From NCBI GenBank assembly GCA_964392345.1, contig CAYMPQ010000060.1:1-10365 (forward strand): DNA of 10,365 bases, given 5' to 3'. Positions within the stretch are counted from its first letter, which is position 1. Each line of letters begins with the position of its first letter. The notes under the pieces were generated by a model. It did no database searches. It worked only from the letters and a program-made list of their open reading frames with translations, and was not told the origin of the DNA. Shown here piece after piece: positions 5,293 to 10,365 of the stretch. The position numbers and the translations under genes were made by a program. The stretch is from JAUVXY01 sp964392345 (GTDB lineage: Bacteria; Actinomycetota; Humimicrobiia; Humimicrobiales; Humimicrobiaceae).

Positions 5293-7905
5293 CTACCCAT
5301 TACCAATCTTATCTATTAATAATTTTGCGGTATTAATTTCCTCATCTATGTTTTTAATCTTACCATCAAGCTTCATCTCAAAAAGTTTTTCGAGCACATA
5401 CTTAAACTTTTTAGAAGGTTTGTACCCCATACCTTTTAGTGTCTCCCCGTCAATACTTAGCTTTATGCCAGAAACTTCGGTTAAATATCTTTTAATGTTT
5501 TCACTGTATTTTTTCCCCCAGCTGCAAGCTACTGCCTGCAGTTCAGGAGAAAGTTTTGAAACAACCACGTACAGGATAGAATTTTTTTTAATAATATTTT
5601 TAAGGCTTTCTTTAGCTTTGTTCCATCTTTCCATTGCTTCCACAACAATATCTATATCTTTCTTTCTAACTTTCATTTCATAGCACCATTTTCTTATGTT
5701 GCTTGTATCAACACCGCACAGCAGCAAAACAAGCAAAAGCCTCCATTTTTTTAAATCCTTGCCATAAAAAGGCTGGAGCTCTTCCTGACAGCTAAGTATT
5801 TTTTTTACAGTTCTTATAAAATTAGGATTTATTTCAACATTTAAGCCTATTTTTTTTAACGCTCCCAGCTCGTACAATCTCTTAAGTGATTTCCATGGTT
5901 TTTCCTCATCTAGTATAGATACTGCCTCATCTCTAATTCTAACCCCTGTAAGCTCTTTAACTATGTCCATTTCTATGGTGGTTCTTGCCAGCTTCTCTGT
6001 TTGGTCATCCATTTTAAATCCTAATCTTTGCTCAAACCTTACTGCCCTGAAAATCCGGGTAGGATCTTCTATAAAACTCATTTTATGCAATACCTTTATC
6101 CTTTTTTCTTTTAAATCTTTTCTTCCTCCAAAAAAATCCAGTATTTCACCAAATTTTTCTTTATTTAAAGAAAGAGCCATGGTGTTAATAGTAAAATCCC
6201 TTCTCGAAAGATCTTGTTTTATGCTTCCCGGCTCTACACTTGGTAATGCAGCAGGCTTTTTGTAGTATTCAACTCTCGCAGTTGCTATATCTATATGCTG
6301 TCCATCTTCCAACACTATCACAGAAGTTCTGAATTTTTTGTGGCTTTCAATTTTTGCATTTAGTGCATATGCTAACTTCTTTCCAAATTTTATCCCATCT
6401 GCTTCCACAACTACATCTATATCAAAATTTGGTATACCAAGTAGAATATCTCTAACAATACCTCCTACTAAATAGGCTCTGCACTTTGTCTCCTCTGATA
6501 CGTCTGAAATAATTTTTAGGATGTCATGTATTTTTTTGGGGAATAGGCTTGCTATTCTTTGCTTTATATCTAAAGAATAGTAATTGATAGTTTTTTTAGC
6601 AGCCTTAACATTCTTTTGCCCGTATAAAAATTTTAAAATATCATTTCTTGTAACTATTCCAACAATTTTATTTTTATGCAGGATTGGAATTCTGCCTACA
6701 CTGTTTTCTATCATCATTGACTGAATTTCATCTACTGTTGTATCAAGATTAGCTGTTATGGTACCGTGCGACTTAAAACCTTTTACGGGAGCATGAGAAA
6801 GACCATGACTCATTGCTTTATCTATGTCTTTTCTGGTAATTATGCCAACCAGATTTTTATTTGAGTCAATAATAGGAATTCCGGAGTGCCCATATCTTTT
6901 AAGAACCCTGCTAACCTTTAGTATGCTTTCATTCTCATTTACAACCCTTACAGGATAAGACATAATATTATTTGCAAGCATAGGTTTTTTAATGTTTTTC
7001 TTAAGCGAAGAGATTATCCTGCTTTTAATTTCTTCAAAACTCAAATTTTTTACGACTGCTGAAGCTGCCTGGGGATGCCCTCCACCGCCAACCGCACTTA
7101 GTATTTTAGATACATCTACATCTTTATCATCAGTTCTGGCAACCACATACGTTTTATCTTTCATTTTAACCCAGCAAAAAACTGTACTCACGTCTTCAAT
7201 CTGAGATAATTTTCGTGTCAGTACAGAAAGTCCTTCAATATAATTGTCAGCCTTAGTCTGGGAAATTAAAACTTCCTTTTCGTTAACTTTAACTTTTTGA
7301 CAATTCATTATTAACTTTTCCAGCAGCCTGTGCTGAGCATCCGTAAGGGAGAGGTTAAGAAATTTAGAGACCACAAATAAGTTTGCCCCTTTCTTTAAAA
7401 GATAAGCTGCTGCCTCCATATCCATAAAAGATGTGCTGGGATACATAAATGACCCTGTATCTTCATAAATTCCCAATGTAAATAAAGTAGCCTCAAGCGG
7501 GGAAATGGCAATTTCCTTTTTCATTATAATATTTACCAGAATCGTTGCGGTTGCGCATACTTCCATCGAATAGTCATGCGTTGCTTTTACATCCTTGCTG
7601 GACTTGCGGTGATGATCGTAAACTAAAATTTCAACATTTTTGTTTGCCAAAACATTTTTAACAGGGCCAATTCTCGAAGAGATTTTAGTATCTATTACAA
7701 TTATTTTTTCAACGCTTCTTAAATTTATTTCTTTGAATTCTTTCAGCAGAGGCAGTTCGTCTTCATAGAGGGCAATAAATTTTCTAACATTTTGGTTAAT
7801 TGCAGTTGGGAGAATAATTTGAGCCTGCGGGTAAATTTTTTTTGCTGCAACCATTCCAGCAAAAGAATCGAAATCAGAGCCAATATGGGTTACTATTATT
7901 TCCAT
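5293..7905 (-). CDS. DHH/DHHA1 phosphoesterase - CBS pair - tRNA nucleotidyltransferase fusion
   Basis: This 870-residue three-part protein has a known but restricted bacterial architecture. Residues 1-300 form a DHH phosphoesterase: D11-F-D13, D72 (IVIDT), D97-H-H99, D149 (YEDTGS), then DHHA1 GGGGH (273-277). All metal ligands are present, so hydrolysis of short oligonucleotides or related phosphodiesters is plausible. Residues about 310-430 are two CBS domains, which usually bind adenine nucleotides. From about 455 follows a class II poly(A) polymerase/CCA-type head: LVGGIVRD (479-486), catalytic D495-I-D497, RRDFTINTMA (568-577) and E613-D-x-x-R617 for base selection, then a helical tRNA-binding tail. 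Related enzymes add CCA or only A to tRNA 3' ends; which applies here depends on whether another such gene exists in the genome. ATG 7905 lies 6 nt after the nitroreductase stop and lacks a clear Shine-Dalgarno, so translation is probably coupled. Confidence 0.94.
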   Translation of the reverse strand: MEIIVTHIGSDFDSFAGMVAAKKIYPQAQIILPTAINQNVRKFIALYEDELPLLKEFKEINLRSVEKIIVIDTKISSRIGPVKNVLANKNVEILVYDHHRKSSKDVKATHDYSMEVCATATILVNIIMKKEIAISPLEATLFTLGIYEDTGSFMYPSTSFMDMEAAAYLLKKGANLFVVSKFLNLSLTDAQHRLLEKLIMNCQKVKVNEKEVLISQTKADNYIEGLSVLTRKLSQIEDVSTVFCWVKMKDKTYVVARTDDKDVDVSKILSAVGGGGHPQAASAVVKNLSFEEIKSRIISSLKKNIKKPMLANNIMSYPVRVVNENESILKVSRVLKRYGHSGIPIIDSNKNLVGIITRKDIDKAMSHGLSHAPVKGFKSHGTITANLDTTVDEIQSMMIENSVGRIPILHKNKIVGIVTRNDILKFLYGQKNVKAAKKTINYYSLDIKQRIASLFPKKIHDILKIISDVSEETKCRAYLVGGIVRDILLGIPNFDIDVVVEADGIKFGKKLAYALNAKIESHKKFRTSVIVLEDGQHIDIATARVEYYKKPAALPSVEPGSIKQDLSRRDFTINTMALSLNKEKFGEILDFFGGRKDLKEKRIKVLHKMSFIEDPTRIFRAVRFEQRLGFKMDDQTEKLARTTIEMDIVKELTGVRIRDEAVSILDEEKPWKSLKRLYELGALKKIGLNVEINPNFIRTVKKILSCQEELQPFYGKDLKKWRLLLVLLLCGVDTSNIRKWCYEMKVRKKDIDIVVEAMERWNKAKESLKNIIKKNSILYVVVSKLSPELQAVACSWGKKYSENIKRYLTEVSGIKLSIDGETLKGMGYKPSKKFKYVLEKLFEMKLDGKIKNIDEEINTAKLLIDKIGNG

Positions 7906-7911
7906 AGTCTA

Positions 7912-8445
7912 TCAGTCTATGTATTTATCATAGCACACTATTTCAGATAAAGGCTTCCTACCCCTAACATTGCCTTCCACTGCTGGATAGCCCACCGGGG
8001 TTAATGCTACAACTCGCACATTTTTTGGAACCCCAAGAAGATCTTTTACTAATTTTTCCTTGAAAGCACCAATCCAGCAGGTTCCCAAACATTGTTCAGT
8101 GGCAGCTAAAATCAAATGTTCCATAGCCAAAGCCAGATCAACCGGGTAGCTGTTCATATATCCCCCCATTGTTCCATATGCTTCATCTTCTTTAGCACAG
8201 GCTACTATAACTATAGGGGCCTCTGCTATAAAAGTCTGGCCGTTACAAGCTATGGCTAAGTCATTCTTTTTTTTCTTATCCTTTACTATAATCAGTTTCC
8301 AGGGTTGAATATTTTTAGCTGAAGGGGCTTTTCTAAAAGCCTGAAGTATGTACTCTAATTTTTCCTCTTCTACATCCTGCAGTTTATATGATCGTATACT
8401 CCTTCTTGATTCAATAATATCCATAAGAGAATTAAATTTTACCAC
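7912..8445 (-). CDS. Nitroreductase family FMN-dependent oxidoreductase
   Basis: This 177-residue NADH/NAD(P)H:FMN oxidoreductase of the nitroreductase fold is expected to be a cytoplasmic homodimer; the natural substrate is unknown. FMN-binding signatures are RRSIRSY (14-20), APSAKNIQPW (40-49) and the YPVDLALAMEHLILAATE-LGTCWIGAF region (about 100-127), where the usual GLGTCW reads CLGTCW. The C-terminal RGRKPLSEIVCYDKY is typical of the short anaerobe subgroup, and the length is normal for it. The start is GTG at 8445, preceded by a strong AAGGAGG 11 nt upstream. The next ATG (8424) would remove part of the N-terminal helix. A possible 29-codon leader ORF ends directly before the GTG. The DHH-CBS-nucleotidyltransferase gene follows after 6 nt, so the two form an operon, although no functional link is known. 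Confidence 0.93.
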   Translation of the reverse strand: MVKFNSLMDIIESRRSIRSYKLQDVEEEKLEYILQAFRKAPSAKNIQPWKLIIVKDKKKKNDLAIACNGQTFIAEAPIVIVACAKEDEAYGTMGGYMNSYPVDLALAMEHLILAATEQCLGTCWIGAFKEKLVKDLLGVPKNVRVVALTPVGYPAVEGNVRGRKPLSEIVCYDKYID

Positions 8446-8535
8446 TTACTGCACACCTCCTTGAATTCTATCCAGAATATTACAATATTGCATAATAATT
8501 TTAGCAGTTATTATGTATTTTATTGCATAGCACAT
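8446..8535 (-). CDS. Possible 29-codon leader ORF before the nitroreductase
   Basis: ATG at 8535, preceded by CAGGAGATT (GGAG with a short 3-nt gap), opens a frame of 29 codons starting MCYAIKYIITAK and ending DRIQGGVQ. Its TAA (8448-8446) abuts the GTG of the nitroreductase, and its last codons contain that gene's Shine-Dalgarno. The placement fits a translationally coupled leader peptide. The MCYAI start recalls HypC proteins (MCLAIPG), but nothing after it does. No homolog is recognised, and the length is within chance for A+T-rich DNA. Confidence 0.22.
   Translation of the reverse strand: MCYAIKYIITAKIIMQYCNILDRIQGGVQ
8491..8515 (-). promoter_or_regulatory. Inverted repeat in the nitroreductase leader
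   Basis: Perfect 8-bp arms CATAATAA (8491-8498) and TTATTATG (8508-8515) with a 9-nt loop extend by a G-T wobble and a T-A pair. The structure lies inside the leader ORF frame, about 45 bp before the GTG. It is pure A/T in the stem apart from one pair, so an RNA hairpin would be weak; a DNA operator is equally possible. Confidence 0.35.
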
Positions 8536-8572
8536 AATCTCCTGACAGATATAATTTTATATTATCACCAAG

Positions 8573-8605
8573 AATTGCTTTAGTAAAATTAATTTTACTA
8601 CAATT
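8573..8605. promoter_or_regulatory. Perfect 20-bp palindrome, galT/nitroreductase intergenic
   Basis: TAGTAAAATT (8581-8590) is followed immediately by its exact reverse complement AATTTTACTA (8591-8600). Outer arms AATTG (8573-8577) and CAATT (8601-8605) continue the symmetry across a 3-nt bulge. It starts 14 bp after the galT stop and has no U-tract on either strand, so an intrinsic terminator is unlikely. A weak -35-like TTTACT (8587-8582) with TAATAT 17 nt downstream overlaps it on the minus strand. This is the geometry of a repressor operator for the nitroreductase operon. Confidence 0.45.
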
Positions 8606-8614
8606 TAAGACCTG

Positions 8615-9589
8615 CTAAGAATTACCTGCCTCTCTTAATTCTTTAGCCTTTTCTTCTGGAAGTGTGTCATTAATAAAAGTTCCAGCCCCAAGCTCACAAC
8701 CTGCCATGTACTTAAATTTATCTTTTGTCCTGTAGGGTGGGTAAAATTCAAAATGAAGGTGATAGTAGTCGTAATTTTTATTATCTGTAGGATTTTGATG
8801 AATTACCATTACATATGGCATCCTAAAATTAAAAAGCTTGTTATATCTAATTATTAATTCCTTGATAGCTTCAGCAAGTGAGGTGATTTCTTTACCGTTT
8901 AGTTCACACAAATTCCCAAGATGTCTTAAAGAATAAATGTGTACCTCATAAGGCCATCTGGCATAAAAAGGAATAAATGCAATGAAATCATCATTCCTAA
9001 TTATAATCCTGTTCCCCTCTTTTAGCTCCTCTTTGATTATCGCACAATGGAGGCATTTTTTGTTTTTATGATAAAAATCTTTTGAAGACTTCAGCTCTTG
9101 CCTGACAACAGGCGGAACATATGGAAAAGCATAAATCTGCCCATGAGGATGAGACAAAGTTACGCCAATCTCTTTACCTTTATTTTCAAAAATAAAAACA
9201 TATTTTATAAAATCCTTTTTTCCTAGATTATAATATCTGTCCTGCCAGACTTTAATTAAGTTTTCAATTTTTTTTGCAGGCTGGTCTTCCAAATACAGAT
9301 CGTGTTCCTGCGTGTAGCACACAACTTCACATATTCCTTTTGATTCTACATGCCGGTAAAGATTTTTCTTTTTTTTACCTAAGACATCCGGATTTCTGCT
9401 AAAAGTTGGGAATTTATTTTCAAAAACTACAATGTCATAATCACTCTCCGGAATCTCCGTTTCCATCTTACTGCTCTTTGTTGGGCAGAGAGGGCAAAAA
9501 TCCTTTGGTGGGTGAAAAGTTCTGTCCTGCCTTTTAGTTGCATATGCAACTTTTTGGCCTTTTACAGGATCACATCGCAGTTCAAGCAT
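8615..9589 (-). CDS. galT: Galactose-1-phosphate uridylyltransferase GalT
   Basis: GalT exchanges UMP between UDP-glucose and galactose-1-phosphate, the second Leloir step, through a uridylyl-histidine intermediate. The 324-residue protein shows the HIT-superfamily active site H147-P-H149-G-Q151, with H149 as the nucleophile. The metal site is C32-P-L-C35 with H96 and H147 as likely further ligands. The second half has H277-L-H279-F-E and RWPYEVHIYSLRH. A second CxxC (C179-L-H-C182) replaces the loop found in enterobacterial GalT; this is typical of the thermophile/actinobacterial branch and may bind another metal. The ATG at 9589 has AAAGGATAAA directly upstream. It follows galK by 26 nt, so it belongs to a galKT operon whose promoter lies outside the window. 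Substrate specificity beyond galactose-1-P is not certain. Confidence 0.94.
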   Translation of the reverse strand: MLELRCDPVKGQKVAYATKRQDRTFHPPKDFCPLCPTKSSKMETEIPESDYDIVVFENKFPTFSRNPDVLGKKKKNLYRHVESKGICEVVCYTQEHDLYLEDQPAKKIENLIKVWQDRYYNLGKKDFIKYVFIFENKGKEIGVTLSHPHGQIYAFPYVPPVVRQELKSSKDFYHKNKKCLHCAIIKEELKEGNRIIIRNDDFIAFIPFYARWPYEVHIYSLRHLGNLCELNGKEITSLAEAIKELIIRYNKLFNFRMPYVMVIHQNPTDNKNYDYYHLHFEFYPPYRTKDKFKYMAGCELGAGTFINDTLPEEKAKELREAGNS

Positions 9590-9615
9590 TTTATCCTTTC
9601 TAAAACAATACTTTT

Positions 9616-10365
9616 TTAAAAATCATAGTATATTAAGTATCTCCCATCTTTTTTAACAGTAGTCCTCTTTTTAAGGTCCTCTTCTCTTCTGCACTCTTTG
9701 TTATTTTTTTCTACTCTCTTTGCACCGTCTGACGGCAAACATTCTATAAAGTCAGGAACCACTACAAATTCTTTAAAAAACTTGTTTCCTACCACATCAA
9801 TAATACTGCTGACTCTATCCCCTCTGACAATGCTTATAATGCTCCCGCCAAAACCTGCTCCCATCAACCTGGCACCATAAACCCCTTTAATTTTAGTAAG
9901 TTCATCTACCAAAAAATCAAGTCTTTCTGTGGAAACTTCATAATCATTCTTTAAGCTATTATGTGATTCTAACAGCACCAAACCTAATTTTTCTATATCG
10001 CCCTTCATTAAATATTCTTTTGAGAGCAGCACCCTGCTATTTTCAGTGACAACATGCCTTGCTCTTTTAAATAATTTTGCAGGCAGCTTCTCTTTTAGTT
10101 TATGAAGTAAATCCAGGCTAACATCCGATAAAGAATATATATTTTTGGCCTCAGCCAGCGAAGATATCATTTCAACAGCTTCCCTGCATTCATCTCTGCG
10201 TTTATTATACTCGGTGCTGGAAAGATTTCTTTCCTCTTTTGAGTCAACAATTAAAATTACATTATCTTTTAAATCAAAAGGAATGCGCTCATAAGAAAGA
10301 TCCTTAAAATTTAAAAAAATAGCACTATTTTCTTTTCCATAAGTAACTGCAAATTGATCCAAAAA
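9616..10365 (-). CDS. galK: Galactokinase GalK, 5' part outside window
   Basis: This is the C-terminal 249 residues of a GHMP-family galactokinase, which phosphorylates galactose at C1. The frame is open to the right edge. The TTG at 10362 is an internal leucine in FLDQFA, the family's GIMDQF segment carrying the catalytic aspartate, so the true start with the GRTNLIGEH motif is beyond the window. Further motifs are EYNKRRDECREAVE, RARHVVTENSRVL, ESHNSLKNDYEVST and the third GHMP motif LMGAGFGGSIISIV, where the usual cysteine after FGG is serine. Family members end soon after PSDGA; here about 32 charged residues follow (9714-9616), ending in GRYLIYYDF, and begin at a run of seven A. galT follows after 26 nt. 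Confidence 0.93.
   Translation of the reverse strand, partial: FLDQFAVTYGKENSAIFLNFKDLSYERIPFDLKDNVILIVDSKEERNLSSTEYNKRRDECREAVEMISSLAEAKNIYSLSDVSLDLLHKLKEKLPAKLFKRARHVVTENSRVLLSKEYLMKGDIEKLGLVLLESHNSLKNDYEVSTERLDFLVDELTKIKGVYGARLMGAGFGGSIISIVRGDRVSSIIDVVGNKFFKEFVVVPDFIECLPSDGAKRVEKNNKECRREEDLKKRTTVKKDGRYLIYYDF

Noticed and set aside
5285..5683. Plus-strand frame of 132 codons antisense to the tRNA nucleotidyltransferase end
   Set aside because: Shadow of the well-supported 870-residue gene, with no motif of its own.
8446..8535. HypC-like hydrogenase maturation fragment, from the MCYAI start
   Set aside because: Only the first five residues resemble HypC; the rest has no resemblance, and there are no hydrogenase genes nearby.

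Overview
The window is A+T-rich bacterial DNA, roughly mid-30s % G+C by eye. Genes are tightly packed, with purine-rich Shine-Dalgarno sites and several non-ATG starts (GTG for the activase and the nitroreductase, probably TTG for argJ). Two oxygen-sensitive iron-sulfur proteins and the low G+C point to a strict anaerobe, most likely a Clostridia-type firmicute or another low-G+C anaerobic lineage. The sequence alone does not fix the lineage.

Layout. (a) 1-304, minus strand: 5' part of a very A+T-rich DUF6922-like gene that runs off the left edge. (b) 346-1533, minus: a YbhB/YbcL (PEBP) protein and the PLP-homeostasis protein YggS, with a good sigma-A-type promoter before yggS. (c) 1534-1840: a 307-bp divergent intergenic region with promoter-like boxes, an 11-bp tandem direct repeat and a hairpin just ahead of the next gene. 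(d) 1841-3927, plus: a two-gene operon for an HgdB/BcrC-superfamily iron-sulfur protein and its ATP-dependent activase. This is the layout of stand-alone double-cubane-cluster proteins, not of two-subunit 2-hydroxyacyl-CoA dehydratases. (e) 3945-5210, minus: argJ without other arginine genes, behind a promoter overlapped by a perfect 10-bp inverted repeat. (f) 5293-8445, minus: a nitroreductase followed after 6 nt by an 870-residue fusion of DHH/DHHA1 phosphoesterase, two CBS domains and tRNA nucleotidyltransferase. (g) 8446-8614: a regulatory-looking gap with a perfect 20-bp palindrome, a second inverted repeat and a possible 29-codon leader ORF. (h) 8615-10365, minus: galT and the 3' part of galK (galK-galT order), with an unusual C-terminal tail on GalK.

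How the genes work together. galK and galT form the first two Leloir steps: galactose to Gal-1-P, then exchange with UDP-glucose. The activase should use ATP to drive low-potential electrons into its partner's cluster; the substrate is not evident. The DHH-CBS-nucleotidyltransferase fusion links probable small-RNA or nucleotide hydrolysis and nucleotide sensing to tRNA 3'-end synthesis. The remaining genes are housekeeping. The items most worth a second look are the double-cubane-type operon and its leader, the three-module fusion, the GalK tail at an A7 run, and the possible defence-type gene at the left edge.
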